A program made the translations under genes and the position numbers. The notes beneath the pieces were generated by a model. The model saw only the letters and a list, made by a program, of their open reading frames with translations, did not search any database and was not told the DNA's origin. Below, piece by piece: positions 54,908 through 64,000 of a DNA stretch of 64,000 nucleotides (positions within the stretch are counted from its first letter, which is position 1; each line of letters starts with the position of its first letter). Source of the stretch: Shewanella pealeana ATCC 700345 (GTDB taxonomy: Bacteria > Pseudomonadota > Gammaproteobacteria > Enterobacterales > Shewanellaceae); NCBI RefSeq assembly GCF_000018285.1, contig NC_009901.1, forward strand, positions 2,789,001 through 2,853,000, read 5' to 3'.

Positions 54908-56380
54908 TTACTCGTCCCAAGAACGGCCATCTTTAGTGATAAGCGCAACAGAGGCGACTGGGCCCCATGTGCCAGCAGGGTAAGGCTTTGGCGTTTCGTC
55001 TGTTTCTTCCCACGCTTGAATAATACCATCGACCCAGCTCCACGCCTGCTCGACTTCATCTCGGCGTACAAACAGCGCCTGATTGCCTAACATGGCTTCA
55101 AGCAATAAACGCTCGTATGCATCGGCAATTCGTTCACTCTTGAATGTTTCAGAGAAACTTAAATCGAGTTTGGTGGTTTGTAGACGCTGCTTTTCACCTA
55201 GACCCGGCACCTTATTCAACATCTGGATTTCAACCCCTTCATGAGGCTGTAATCGTATTGTCAGTTTATTCGGTGGCAGATTACGATAATTTGAACTGTA
55301 TAGGTTGTGCGGTGGATTTTTAAAATACACCACGATTTCTGAACTCTTAAACGGCATACGCTTGCCACTACGAAGGTAGAATGGCACGCCAGCCCAGCGC
55401 CAGTTATCGATGTCTACGCGAAGTGCTACAAAGGTTTCAGCTTTAGACTGAACATTCGCGCCCTCTTCCTCTAAGTAACCTGGAACCGGAGCGCCTTTTA
55501 AGAAACCAGAGCTATATTGACCACGAACCGTATTCTCATAGATGTTATCAGCATTGATTGGTCGCAGTGACTTAAGCACTTTTACTTTTTCGTCACGAAT
55601 ATTGTCAGCATCTAAGTTAACTGGTGGATCCATCGCCACTAAGGTTAATACCTGTAATAGATGATTTTGGATCATGTCGCGCATCTGGCCCGCTTTGTCG
55701 AAATAACCCCAACGGCCTTCGATACCCACCTCTTCAGCAACAGTTAGCTGTACATGATCGATAGTACGGTTATCCCACTTAGAAGCGAAAAGAGAGTTGG
55801 CAAAACGCAATGCAAGTAAGTTTTGCACCGTCTCTTTACCTAAGTAATGGTCGATACGATAAACTTGGGTTTCTTCGAAATAGGCTGAGACTTGGTCGTT
55901 AATGATGCGAGAACTTGCGAGATCGGAACCGATTGGTTTTTCTAGAACGACGCGAGAGTCAGGGAAAATAAGTTTTTGTTCGTGAAGGCAACGACAGATA
56001 TCGCCAAAAATAGCAGGAGGAGTGGCGAAGTAACTCACCATGACGCGTTTTTCTGGCTCGAGAATATCGTGGAAAGCTTGATAGCCATCAGACTCTGTGA
56101 AGTTGGTGCCTACATAATGACAACGGTCTAAGAAACGGTTCACCGTCTCTTCACAAAGCTCGTCTTTTACAAAAGTCGTTAAGGCGTTTACCACCAGCTC
56201 GCGGTATTCTTCTTGACTAAATTCATCCTTTGCGACGCCGAGGATTTTAGTATCGACATTCAGCAAATTGGCTTTATCGAGTTGGTATAAAGAAGGAAGT
56301 AACTTACGCTTCGCAAGATCTCCCTTGGTACCAAATAGAACAAAATCACAAGCTTTGGCTTTAGGTGTCGTAATGCCCAT
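54908..56380 (-). CDS. zwf: Glucose-6-phosphate 1-dehydrogenase
   Basis: 490-residue NADP-type dehydrogenase, first step of the pentose phosphate and Entner-Doudoroff branch. Motifs are the nucleotide-binding FVLFGTKGDLAKRKLLPSLY, VVLEKPIGSDLASS and the active-site RIDHYLGKETVQNLLALRF. ATG 56380 is preferred (GGAG 11 bases before it, typical N-terminus); a GTG 24 bases upstream is possible. It heads zwf-pgl-edd-eda, divergent from hexR. Confidence 0.95.
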   Translation of the reverse strand: MGITTPKAKACDFVLFGTKGDLAKRKLLPSLYQLDKANLLNVDTKILGVAKDEFSQEEYRELVVNALTTFVKDELCEETVNRFLDRCHYVGTNFTESDGYQAFHDILEPEKRVMVSYFATPPAIFGDICRCLHEQKLIFPDSRVVLEKPIGSDLASSRIINDQVSAYFEETQVYRIDHYLGKETVQNLLALRFANSLFASKWDNRTIDHVQLTVAEEVGIEGRWGYFDKAGQMRDMIQNHLLQVLTLVAMDPPVNLDADNIRDEKVKVLKSLRPINADNIYENTVRGQYSSGFLKGAPVPGYLEEEGANVQSKAETFVALRVDIDNWRWAGVPFYLRSGKRMPFKSSEIVVYFKNPPHNLYSSNYRNLPPNKLTIRLQPHEGVEIQMLNKVPGLGEKQRLQTTKLDLSFSETFKSERIADAYERLLLEAMLGNQALFVRRDEVEQAWSWVDGIIQAWEETDETPKPYPAGTWGPVASVALITKDGRSWDE

Positions 56381-56695
56381 CGCTTCAATATCTCCTTTTG
56401 ACACTGTGCCCCATCATTTTTGATGAGAATTCACACGTTTGTTGTAATATAACAACAGAAATAGCTAATTGCATCTAAATTTTATAATAAACTTCAAGTT
56501 AGCTTATTAGGCATGTTACGCCATAATCTGGTATGCTTTCGTGATAAAATTACTAAAAATTATCGTGTTTGTACCTGTTGTCATTATAAATTAATGTTGG
56601 CCTAAGCGCTCTGTAATTAACGGTAACTAAACGACAAATAATTAGCTTCAACAAAATATAATAAAACTACATTACTATTGAGTGGACGTACGCAT
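56381..56695. other. zwf/hexR divergent promoter region
   Basis: About 315 bases between divergent genes. It holds the HexR-like palindrome at 56440-56457 near zwf and an AT-rich promoter-like part near hexR. No gene was seen. Confidence 0.6.
56440..56457. promoter_or_regulatory. Candidate HexR operator upstream of zwf
   Basis: TGTTGTAATATAACAACA is an 18-bp near-palindrome (TGTTGT/ACAACA arms). The part TGTAATATAACAACA matches the Shewanella HexR consensus (TGTAAT-N3-ATTACA type) at most positions. HexR from the adjacent gene is the expected repressor. Confidence 0.6.
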
Positions 56696-57550
56696 ATGAA
56701 TACCCTCGAAAAGGTGCAGAAAAGCCTTACCCATTTTAGTAAATCTGAACGTAAAGTTGCAGAAGTTATTTTGTCTTCGCCACAAACCGCGATTCATTCT
56801 AGTATTGCGACGCTGGCAAAAATGGCAGATGTGAGTGAACCTACAGTCAACCGTTTCTGTCGTCGCCTTGATACTAAGGGCTTTCCAGACTTCAAGCTCC
56901 ACTTGGCCCAGAGCCTAGCCAATGGTACGCCATACGTTAGCCGCCATGTAGAAGAAGATGATAGTCCAGACTCTTACACCACTAAGATTTTTGAATCTTC
57001 TATGGCGTCACTAGATACCGCCAGACAAAGTATCGACACAGCCGCTATCAACAAGGCTGTAGATATTTTAACTCAAGCTAAGAAAATCTCTTTCTTTGGC
57101 TTAGGCGCCTCCGCTTCTGTTGCGCACGATGCTCAAAATAAATTCTTCCGCTTTAATGTACCTGTCATCAGTTTCGACGATGTTCTTATGCAGCGTATGA
57201 GCTGTATAAACAGCAATGAAGGCGACGTAGTGGTATTGATATCTCACACCGGCCGCACTAAATCGCTTATTGATATCGCTAAGCTTGCCAGAGAAAATGG
57301 CGCTGCCGTTATTGGTATTACCGCCAGACATTCTCCACTATCAACGGTTTGTACGCTTCCTGTTACAATGGAAGTACCTGAAGATACCGATATGTACTTA
57401 CCTATGGCTTCACGTCTAGCACAATTAGTTATAATTGATGTGCTAGCCACAGGATTTACCCTCAGACGAGGTCCTCGTTTCCGCGAGAATTTGAAGCGAG
57501 TAAAGGAAGTCTTAAAAGAATCAAGAATAGACAAAGATCCAGTTCTGTAA
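56696..57550 (+). CDS. hexR: HexR, RpiR-family regulator of central carbon metabolism
   Basis: 284-residue regulator with an N-terminal RpiR-type HTH (SIATLAKMADVSEPTVNRFCRRLDTKGFPDFKLHLAQ) and a C-terminal SIS domain that binds KDPG (FFGLGASASVAHDAQNKFFRFN, VVVLISHTGRTKSLIDIAK). HexR controls zwf-pgl-edd-eda, pykA and others in Shewanella. ATG 56696 is preferred over an in-frame start at 56678 because it gives the typical N-terminus MNTLEKVQ. Confidence 0.94.
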   Translation: MNTLEKVQKSLTHFSKSERKVAEVILSSPQTAIHSSIATLAKMADVSEPTVNRFCRRLDTKGFPDFKLHLAQSLANGTPYVSRHVEEDDSPDSYTTKIFESSMASLDTARQSIDTAAINKAVDILTQAKKISFFGLGASASVAHDAQNKFFRFNVPVISFDDVLMQRMSCINSNEGDVVVLISHTGRTKSLIDIAKLARENGAAVIGITARHSPLSTVCTLPVTMEVPEDTDMYLPMASRLAQLVIIDVLATGFTLRRGPRFRENLKRVKEVLKESRIDKDPVL

Positions 57551-57571
57551 CTGACTTTCGACATGATTTTA

Positions 57572-57597
57572 GGCAGTTCAGCCTAGGCTGAATTGCC
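57572..57597. terminator. 26-bp near-palindrome after hexR
   Basis: GGCAGTTCAGCC / GGCTGAATTGCC with one mispair and almost no loop. It could be a 3' hairpin of hexR, but no U-tract follows. Confidence 0.4.
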
Positions 57598-57659
57598 CAC
57601 TTTCAAAGATATGTTGGAATAGGTCACAAAATTAAAAACTTGAGTTAGATCATTTTGTT

Positions 57660-57674
57660 CGTAAATTTACTACA
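57660..57674. promoter_or_regulatory. Weak candidate HexR site upstream of pykA
   Basis: CGTAAATTTACTACA matches about 10 of 15 positions of the HexR-type consensus and lies 60 bases before pykA, a known HexR target in Shewanella. Confidence 0.3.
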
Positions 57675-57734
57675 AGTATGGGTGTTGTCTGTTAATATAG
57701 GGTCAGAATTATTTAAAACTTAACGGAGTATCTC

Positions 57735-59171
57735 ATGTTCCGCAGAACCAAAATTGTAACAACTTTGGGTCCAGCCACAGACCGTGATGACAACTTACGC
57801 CGCATTATTGCTGCCGGTGCTAACGTTGTTCGCTTAAACTTCTCTCACGGTGCACCAGAAGATCATAAGAAACGCGCAGACGATACACGAGCGATTGCAA
57901 AAGAGCTCGGCGTTCATGTTGCCGTTTTAGGCGATCTACAGGGCCCTAAAATCCGAATCTCAACTTTCAAAGACAACAGAAAGGTTATGTTAGTGCTTGG
58001 TCAAGCCTATACCCTTGATGCCGATCTAGCGAAAGGTGAAGGTGATGAAAACCAAGTCGGTATCGATTATAAAGAGTTACCACAGGACGTTAGTCTTGGT
58101 GATATCTTAATGCTCGATGACGGCCGCGTTCAACTACGCGTTGAAAGCGTCGAAGGTAACAAGGTTCATACCATAGTGACGGTTGCCGGTCCTTTATCAA
58201 ACAATAAAGGTATCAACAAGCAAGGCGGTGGCCTTTCTGCGGCGGCTCTAACAGAAAAAGACAAGCAAGACATCATCACCGCAGCTGAGATTAAAGTTGA
58301 TTATCTCGCCGTCTCTTTCCCAAGAAGTGGTGCAGATCTTAACTACGCTCGTGATTTAGCACGTCAAGCCGGTAGTAATGCGTTAATCGTCTCTAAAGTT
58401 GAGCGCGCAGAAGCCGTTGCAACTGACGAAGCGATGGACGATGTCATCATGGCGTCTGATGCCGTTATGGTTGCTCGTGGTGATCTCGGTGTTGAAATTG
58501 GTGATCCTGCTCTTGTTGCAGTTCAAAAGAGACTGATTAGCCGTTCACGTCAATTGAATAAGCCTGTTATTACAGCAACTCAAATGATGGAATCGATGAT
58601 CTCTAGCCCAATGCCAACTCGTGCAGAAGTGATGGACGTAGCAAACGCGGTTCTAGATGGTACCGATGCGGTAATGCTAAGCGCCGAAACTGCTGCCGGT
58701 GACTTCCCAGAAGAAACCGTTAAAGCCATGGCTGAAGTCTGTTTAGGTGCGGAGTCTCATCCTAGTGTTCAAGTTTCTAAGCACAGATTGGATCAGCAGT
58801 TCACCACCATCGAAGAGACGATTGCATTATCGACTATGTATGCAGCAAACCACCTAGAAGGTATCAAGGCCATTATCGCCCTTACCGAATCTGGTGCAAC
58901 GCCGCAGATGATGTCTCGCATCAGCTCTGCTCTGCCAATTTTTGCCTTGTCACGTCATGAGTCGACTTTGGCTAAGATGGCGCTTTACCGCGGTGTTCAG
59001 CCTGTGTATTTTGATTCGACTGCACATGCTCCAGAAGCGGTAGCTCAAAAAGCACTAGAGACGCTTTCTCAAGCTGGTTACCTTGTAAAAGGCGACATGG
59101 CGATGATGACTAAGGGTGATGCAATGGAAACCGTTGGTGGCACTAACACCAGCAAGGTTGTTGTTGTTTAA
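57735..59171 (+). CDS. pykA: Pyruvate kinase
   Basis: 478-residue type II pyruvate kinase converting phosphoenolpyruvate and ADP to pyruvate and ATP. Motifs are [34 protein letters not shown], active-site-type [26 protein letters not shown], and [52 protein letters not shown] precedes the ATG. It follows hexR on the same strand with a 184-base gap and probably has its own HexR-controlled promoter. Confidence 0.95.
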   Translation: MFRRTKIVTTLGPATDRDDNLRRIIAAGANVVRLNFSHGAPEDHKKRADDTRAIAKELGVHVAVLGDLQGPKIRISTFKDNRKVMLVLGQAYTLDADLAKGEGDENQVGIDYKELPQDVSLGDILMLDDGRVQLRVESVEGNKVHTIVTVAGPLSNNKGINKQGGGLSAAALTEKDKQDIITAAEIKVDYLAVSFPRSGADLNYARDLARQAGSNALIVSKVERAEAVATDEAMDDVIMASDAVMVARGDLGVEIGDPALVAVQKRLISRSRQLNKPVITATQMMESMISSPMPTRAEVMDVANAVLDGTDAVMLSAETAAGDFPEETVKAMAEVCLGAESHPSVQVSKHRLDQQFTTIEETIALSTMYAANHLEGIKAIIALTESGATPQMMSRISSALPIFALSRHESTLAKMALYRGVQPVYFDSTAHAPEAVAQKALETLSQAGYLVKGDMAMMTKGDAMETVGGTNTSKVVVV

Positions 59172-59210
59172 ACCATACTCCCCCTTAAATCATTAGGGAT
59201 TTAGTCAATA

Positions 59211-59239
59211 AAAAAGGTACGCATTGCGTACCTTTTTTT
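59211..59239. terminator. Bidirectional terminator between pykA and fadE
   Basis: GGTACGC / GCGTACC with loop ATT, flanked by A5 or more on the left and T7 on the right. Confidence 0.92.
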
Positions 59240-59255
59240 ATACTCAATAAACGGG

Positions 59256-61538
59256 TTAAAGTTTATCGAACTCGTCAACAGCGATAGCAGCTAAGCGCAG
59301 CTCATCAGCTTTAATCAAGTTTTGGTGCTCTTGCTCTGAGATTAACGAGATCTCCAATGCAGCGCCAAACAATGCCACTGCTGGCAACTTCTTCGGTAAG
59401 CTGCCCTCTTTCTGTGCTTGCTTAAGCTTCTTATACAGCCCTTTGCACCCATGTTTAGCAATAAAGGCATTTTCAACTTCGGTAATACCACTTGTATCCC
59501 CATCAAAACTTGGGCACAAGAAAGTTAACCTGTCACGAGCTGGACCTTGCTTATTCATCGCATTGGCCAAATCAATCGATAGCTTATCACTCGCATCTTT
59601 AAATCGGTTACCAAGCGGGAAGATTAATGCACGCAGCAGCAATGCAACCCCGCGATTTGGGAAGTTACGAATCGCTTCATCTAACGCTTTTGCCGCTAAG
59701 TGAAGACGGGTAGCCATAACGTGGCGTACCGCTGGTAAGTCATCAAACTGACGACCATTATCTTCAAAAAGTTTTAAGGTCGCAGAACCAAGATATAGCT
59801 GACTTAACACATCGCCCATACGTGCACTTAGCATCTCTTTACGTTTCAGATCGCCGCCAAGAATAAGCATAGAAACATCTGTCATCAAGGCTAAGCCAGC
59901 AGATAAACGCGTCATGTCTTTATAATACTGCTTGGTTTCACCACTCACTGGTGATTGAGCAAAACGGCTGCCAGTCAAGGCATTACCTAACGCGCTAAAG
60001 GCATTACGAGTCGCATAGCCAATATGTCCCAGTAACAAGTCATCGAAACGCTCAAGGCCTTCACTGGTGTCTTGCATTCCCGCCGCTTCCATCTCAGCTA
60101 GCACATAAGGGTGACAACGTGTTGCCCCTTGGCCGAAAATCATCAAACTTCTGGTTAGAATATTTGCCCCTTCTACCGTGATAGAGATTGGCAGCGCCAT
60201 ATAACCATGGCCTAGATAATTCTTAGGTCCAAGCTGAATGCCCTTACCCGACTGAATGTCCATCGCATCATCAATCACCTTTCGACCAAGCTCAGTCATA
60301 TGATATTTAGCAATTGCGGTCACAACTGACGGCTTAACCTTTAAGTCGATGCCGGTGGTGGTTAAACGTCTTGCGGCTTCAAGTTGATACGTATTGGCAA
60401 TCACACGAGCAAGTGCCTCTTGCACCCCTTCAAATTGACCAATATCCAGACCAAACTGCTGACGCACTGCGCTGTAGGCCGTCGTCGTCTTGGTAGCCAT
60501 ATGGCCTGAAGCGGTTGATAAAGCGGGTAGTGAAATGCCACGACCAGCCGACAAACACTCAACTAGCATTCTCCAGCCGCGTCCCGCATATTGAGGGCCA
60601 CCGATGATCCAATCCAATGGAATAAACACATCTTTACCTCGGGTCGTACCATTCATAAACGCCATATTGAGCGGATTATGACGACTACCAATCTCGACGC
60701 CTTCATGATCAGTTGGAATTAACGCACAGGTGATGCCGATATGTTTTGTGTCACCTAACAAGCCATCTGGATCGGACATCTGAAATGCAAGACCGAGCAC
60801 ATCAGCTACAGGAGCAAGGGTTATATATCGTTTATCCCAATTCAGTTTTAGGCCGAGTACTTCTTCCCCATTAAACTCTTGGCGACAAACGATACCAGTG
60901 TCAGGAATTGCACCAGCATCACTGCCCGCGTCTGGACCCGTTAAGGCAAAACAAGGAATGGCACTGCCATCGGCAAGTTGGGGTAACCAATAATCTTTCT
61001 GTTCGCTAGTACCATAATGGGTCAATAGCTCTCCAGGACCTAATGAGTTAGGTACCATAACGGTTACTGCCGCGCTAACGCTACGGCTGGCAATCTTACT
61101 GACGATAGTCGAGTTTGCGTAAGCCGAAAACGCCTTACCACCATATTTTTTTGGAATGATTAACGCAAAGAAGCCTTCTTTCTTGAAGTATTGCCAAAGT
61201 TCTGGCGGTAAGTCTTTTCTGTTATTCACTATGTCGTAATCATCGATCATAGTTAATGCTGTCATGACTTGATTATCGATAAAGTCTTGCTCTTCTGATG
61301 TCAGCGTCGGTTTACCGTAACTGTGAAGTAACTGCCAGTTAGGTTTGCCTTTAAATAGCTCGCCTTCCCACCATACATCGCCCGCTTCCATCGCTTCTTT
61401 CTCAGTAACAGAAAGTGGTGGCAATACTTTTTTGAAAAAACTAAATACAGGACGCGTAATTAACTGCATCCTGATGTTTTTAACGCTGAATACAACGACT
61501 ATTGCGATAAGCAACAGTACTAATAATGTCGTAGCCAT
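59256..61538 (-). CDS. fadE: FadE-type acyl-CoA dehydrogenase
   Basis: 760-residue membrane-anchored FAD acyl-CoA dehydrogenase for the first step of fatty acid beta-oxidation. An N-terminal hydrophobic segment (about 3-20) is followed by the dehydrogenase core: FALTGPDAGSDAGAIPD, AFMNGTTRGKDVFIPLDWI, GRGWRMLVECLSAGRGISLPA, and the long C-terminal extension of FadE (DUF1974 type). AAGGAT lies before the ATG. It starts 5 bases after the TetR gene stop, forming a psrA-fadE operon. Confidence 0.93.
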   Translation of the reverse strand: MATTLLVLLLIAIVVVFSVKNIRMQLITRPVFSFFKKVLPPLSVTEKEAMEAGDVWWEGELFKGKPNWQLLHSYGKPTLTSEEQDFIDNQVMTALTMIDDYDIVNNRKDLPPELWQYFKKEGFFALIIPKKYGGKAFSAYANSTIVSKIASRSVSAAVTVMVPNSLGPGELLTHYGTSEQKDYWLPQLADGSAIPCFALTGPDAGSDAGAIPDTGIVCRQEFNGEEVLGLKLNWDKRYITLAPVADVLGLAFQMSDPDGLLGDTKHIGITCALIPTDHEGVEIGSRHNPLNMAFMNGTTRGKDVFIPLDWIIGGPQYAGRGWRMLVECLSAGRGISLPALSTASGHMATKTTTAYSAVRQQFGLDIGQFEGVQEALARVIANTYQLEAARRLTTTGIDLKVKPSVVTAIAKYHMTELGRKVIDDAMDIQSGKGIQLGPKNYLGHGYMALPISITVEGANILTRSLMIFGQGATRCHPYVLAEMEAAGMQDTSEGLERFDDLLLGHIGYATRNAFSALGNALTGSRFAQSPVSGETKQYYKDMTRLSAGLALMTDVSMLILGGDLKRKEMLSARMGDVLSQLYLGSATLKLFEDNGRQFDDLPAVRHVMATRLHLAAKALDEAIRNFPNRGVALLLRALIFPLGNRFKDASDKLSIDLANAMNKQGPARDRLTFLCPSFDGDTSGITEVENAFIAKHGCKGLYKKLKQAQKEGSLPKKLPAVALFGAALEISLISEQEHQNLIKADELRLAAIAVDEFDKL

Positions 61539-61543
61539 AATTT

Positions 61544-62191
61544 TTACATTACATCCTTAGTAAGTGGAACGGACACTCCGGCAGACAAATACGGAATGAC
61601 TTTTCTGATAACAGCTTCAATATCATTTTGCTCCCCAAAATCAGCTTCTGCAATTTCTGTTAATGCATCGGCTGACGCCATGGTGAAAACAATCGTACCT
61701 AAGGTAAAGTGTAATCGCCAAAACATCTCTGCGGGAGGAATATGTGGTGCACTTTCGGCGACAGCCTTAACGAATAACCCTAAGTATTCTCCATAGTGTG
61801 TGGTGATAAACCAACGGAGGTGACCTTGGCTTTCAATGTAACCACGCCCTAATAATTGCAAGAAGGTCGTAGTCCCTTCCGCTCTCAAGCTATTAAGATC
61901 GAGTAAAGGTGCCACCAAGGTCGAAAAGATGTCGTCTAAGGATGCGTTCGCATTATTACTACGCACAGCAACAATGGCCTCGGCGGCAGCTGGCATAAAC
62001 ACATCGAGGTAACGTGCGAGTACCGCCCGGATCAGCTCCTTTTTAGAGCCAAAATGGTAATTCACAGATGCAAGGTTTACTTCAGCTTTACTTGTAATTA
62101 GTCTTAGTGAGGTTTCTGAAAAACCTCTTTCTGCAAATAATTTTTCCGCAGCATCCAGTATTCTTGTTTTTGTATCGGAGCGATTTGCCAT
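61544..62191 (-). CDS. psrA: PsrA-type TetR regulator of fatty acid metabolism
   Basis: 215-residue TetR-family repressor. The N-terminal HTH (KTRILDAAEKLFAERGFSETSLRLITSKAEVNLASVNYHFGSKKELI) is standard, and the C-terminal part (MFWRLHFTLGTIVFTMASADAL) matches the PsrA subgroup. In Shewanella PsrA responds to long-chain acyl ligands and represses fad genes. A perfect palindrome GTTTAAATTAAAC 32 bases upstream is a likely autoregulatory site, and fadE follows directly. Confidence 0.87.
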   Translation of the reverse strand: MANRSDTKTRILDAAEKLFAERGFSETSLRLITSKAEVNLASVNYHFGSKKELIRAVLARYLDVFMPAAAEAIVAVRSNNANASLDDIFSTLVAPLLDLNSLRAEGTTTFLQLLGRGYIESQGHLRWFITTHYGEYLGLFVKAVAESAPHIPPAEMFWRLHFTLGTIVFTMASADALTEIAEADFGEQNDIEAVIRKVIPYLSAGVSVPLTKDVM

Positions 62192-62222
62192 TCCGTTGCC
62201 TCTATTTCTATTTAAAACACTC

Positions 62223-62235
62223 GTTTAAATTAAAC
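62223..62235. promoter_or_regulatory. Candidate PsrA operator
   Basis: GTTTAAATTAAAC is a perfect 13-bp palindrome upstream of the psrA-fadE operon, with the AAAC/GTTT half-sites typical of PsrA. Confidence 0.6.
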
Positions 62236-62373
62236 ATTCGCTTTCTTTTTGTCAAACGAAATCCCTTTAATCAAGCAAACAGGTCAATATTTCAGTAAGC
62301 AATCTTAATCCCCTATTAATCGGCAACAAAATAAGTAAAATATGCAACACAATAATAACAGGGGATATTGAGG

Positions 62374-64000
62374 ATGAGTAAAAGCCTAGTTAAGGTTTCT
62401 AAACTTTCGGCAGTGATTGCGCTAACACTTGGCGTTTCAGCTTGTAGTAAAATAGAGGCTGAGAGTAAGCCTGTCACAGTTGATAAAACTATAGAAGCTA
62501 AACAGTTTATCAAGGATGCTGAATCTAAAATGGCCGATCTCTCTATTGAGATTAATCGCTCTGAGTGGATCTATAGCAATTTTATCACCCAAGATACTGC
62601 GGCACTGGCAGCCAGTGTTTCTGAAAAATATACCGCTGCATCGGTAGAGCTCGCGACTACATCGGCGCAATTTGCCAATCTTCCATTAAGTGACGCTGAA
62701 AAACGTAAACTCAATATACTTCGTAGTTCTATCGTACTCCCAGCTCCACTCGATGTGGTAAAAAATGCCGAACTGGCCAATATTAGTGCCGAGCTAAACG
62801 GTCTATACGGTAAAGGAAAATATTGTTTCGAAGATGGTCACTGCCTAACTCAGCCTGAACTGTCTGCCATTATGGGAACATCAACTAATCCAGATGAGCT
62901 TTTAGAGGTGTGGCAAGGCTGGCGTGAAATAGCCAAACCTATGCGTCCGCTTTTTGAAAGAGAAGTGGAGCTTGCAAATGAAGGGGCCAAAGATCTGGGT
63001 TACGCAGATCTCTCTGAGCTTTGGCGTAGTAACTACGATATGAAGCCTGACGAGTTTTCCACTGAACTTGACCGATTGTGGGGGCAAGTTAAACCTTTAT
63101 ATGATTCGCTACACTGCTATGTTCGTGGTGAGCTAAATGAGCAGTATGGTGATGATGTGGCACCAGCATCTGGAGCTATACCAGCCCATCTACTCGGCAA
63201 TATGTGGGCACAAAGCTGGGGCAATATTTATGAGCAAGTCGCGCCAGAAAATGCCGATCCTGGATATGATGTCACTGAGCTGTTAGCCAAGCATAACTTT
63301 GATGAGATAAAAATGGTTGAGCAGGCCGAGACCTTCTTTACTTCTCTTGGCTTCGAGCCACTACCTGACACATTCTGGGAACGTTCTTTATTCGTCCAGC
63401 CTGAGGATCGCGATGTGGTTTGTCACGCATCGGCCTGGGATCTCGATAGTCGCGACGATATCCGCATAAAGATGTGTATTCAGAAGACCGCCGAAGACTT
63501 TACCGTAATTCATCATGAGCTTGGGCATAACTTCTATCAACGCGCTTATAAAGACCAACCGTTTATCTTTAAAAATAGCGCCAACGATGGTTTCCACGAG
63601 GCGATTGGCGATACTGTTGCCTTATCGATTACGCCAGATTACTTGAAGCAAATTGGATTACTTGACGAAGTCCCTGATGCGTCCAAAGATATTGGGCTAC
63701 TACTCAAGCAAGCATTAGATAAGGTGGCGTTTTTGCCATTTGGTTTGATGATTGACCAATGGCGCTGGAAGGTCTTTAGCGGTGAAATCACACCTGAACA
63801 ATATAATAAAGCATGGTGGGAACTTCGCGAAAAATACCAAGGTGTGAAAGCTCCTATCGCCCGCAGCGAAGCAGACTTCGACCCAGGTGCTAAGTATCAC
63901 GTGCCCGGTAATGTGCCCTACACGCGCTATTTCTTAGCGCATATTCTGCAATTCCAATTCCATCAATCCCTATGTGAGATTGCTGGTGATAACGGCCCAG
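62374..64000 (+). CDS. M2-family peptidyl-dipeptidase lipoprotein (3' partial)
   Basis: Zinc metallopeptidase of the angiotensin-converting-enzyme family (M2), cut by the window end after 542 codons. A lipoprotein signal is present: basic start, hydrophobic stretch and lipobox VSAC with the Cys at residue 24. The zinc site is H381-E382-L-G-H385 (VIHHELGHNFYQRAY), and the third ligand is E409 in GFHEAIGD. Further along, FFLAHILQFQFHQSLCE-type sequence (YFLAHILQFQFHQ) fits the family. Members remove C-terminal dipeptides. GGGG lies about 9 bases before the ATG. It diverges from psrA. Confidence 0.93.
   Translation, partial: MSKSLVKVSKLSAVIALTLGVSACSKIEAESKPVTVDKTIEAKQFIKDAESKMADLSIEINRSEWIYSNFITQDTAALAASVSEKYTAASVELATTSAQFANLPLSDAEKRKLNILRSSIVLPAPLDVVKNAELANISAELNGLYGKGKYCFEDGHCLTQPELSAIMGTSTNPDELLEVWQGWREIAKPMRPLFEREVELANEGAKDLGYADLSELWRSNYDMKPDEFSTELDRLWGQVKPLYDSLHCYVRGELNEQYGDDVAPASGAIPAHLLGNMWAQSWGNIYEQVAPENADPGYDVTELLAKHNFDEIKMVEQAETFFTSLGFEPLPDTFWERSLFVQPEDRDVVCHASAWDLDSRDDIRIKMCIQKTAEDFTVIHHELGHNFYQRAYKDQPFIFKNSANDGFHEAIGDTVALSITPDYLKQIGLLDEVPDASKDIGLLLKQALDKVAFLPFGLMIDQWRWKVFSGEITPEQYNKAWWELREKYQGVKAPIARSEADFDPGAKYHVPGNVPYTRYFLAHILQFQFHQSLCEIAGDNGP

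Noticed and set aside
54898..55071. Longer 6-phosphogluconolactonase start
   Set aside because: It would overlap zwf heavily with an atypical N-terminus, whereas ATG 54897 has a good ribosome binding site.
1..64000. CRISPR array, rRNA or tRNA genes
   Set aside because: No regularly spaced repeat array and no recognisable tRNA or rRNA sequence were seen on either strand; short tRNAs could be missed by eye.

Overview
The window reads as a chromosomal segment of a gammaproteobacterium, most likely Shewanella or a close marine relative. The case rests on gene content and order: a GntR-prpB-prpC-acnD-prpF methylcitrate cluster, the zwf-pgl-edd-eda Entner-Doudoroff operon divergent from hexR and followed by pykA, a psrA-type TetR gene leading straight into fadE, ecotin, and a periplasmic subtilase. 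No rRNA, tRNA or CRISPR array was recognised.

Layout. 1-2917: a two-component pair (propeller-type histidine kinase cut by the window start, NarL-type regulator). 3348-5168: a secreted subtilisin-like protease preceded by 23-bp tandem repeats. 5293-6201: a YeeE/YedE-type sulfur transporter gene. 6304-33035: a roughly 27-kb defence island built around DNA phosphorothioation (PT). On the plus strand it carries a possible M15-like protein, a small DNA-binding protein, a PT-associated methyltransferase, an HNH nuclease and then dndBCDE. On the minus strand it carries dndFGH (dptFGH), a sulfur-binding-domain HNH endonuclease, and a tight five-gene operon: PLD-helicase, 65-aa protein, zinc-hook SMC/DndD-like ATPase, 128-aa protein, and a 930-aa protein joining an RNA polymerase alpha-CTD-like motif, a sigma region 4 and several winged helices.

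The five-gene operon (15938-23421) is the most interesting content. It sits inside a complete PT modification and restriction locus but is not part of the canonical dndB-H set. It may be a relative of the archaeal PbeABCD effector module or something undescribed. Its ATPase gene carries a one-base frameshift in an A7 run. A nuclease of the type that cuts PT-DNA lies in the same island, which implies either distinct sequence contexts or a self-targeting control. No dndA is present, so a housekeeping cysteine desulfurase would have to supply sulfur.

33648-47499: a YkgJ-type protein; the methylcitrate cluster for propionate use, with palindromic operators upstream of the GntR gene; a Pat/YfiQ-type lysine acetyltransferase; a diguanylate cyclase; and a phosphoethanolamine transferase. 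47841-51632: a MarR regulator with a DmeF-like metal exporter, ecotin, and an intact IS3-family element with a 3-bp target duplication. 51688-59171: eda, edd, pgl and zwf (minus strand), then hexR and pykA (plus strand), the HexR-controlled central carbon block. 59256-64000: fadE and psrA, then an M2-family peptidyl-dipeptidase lipoprotein cut by the window end.
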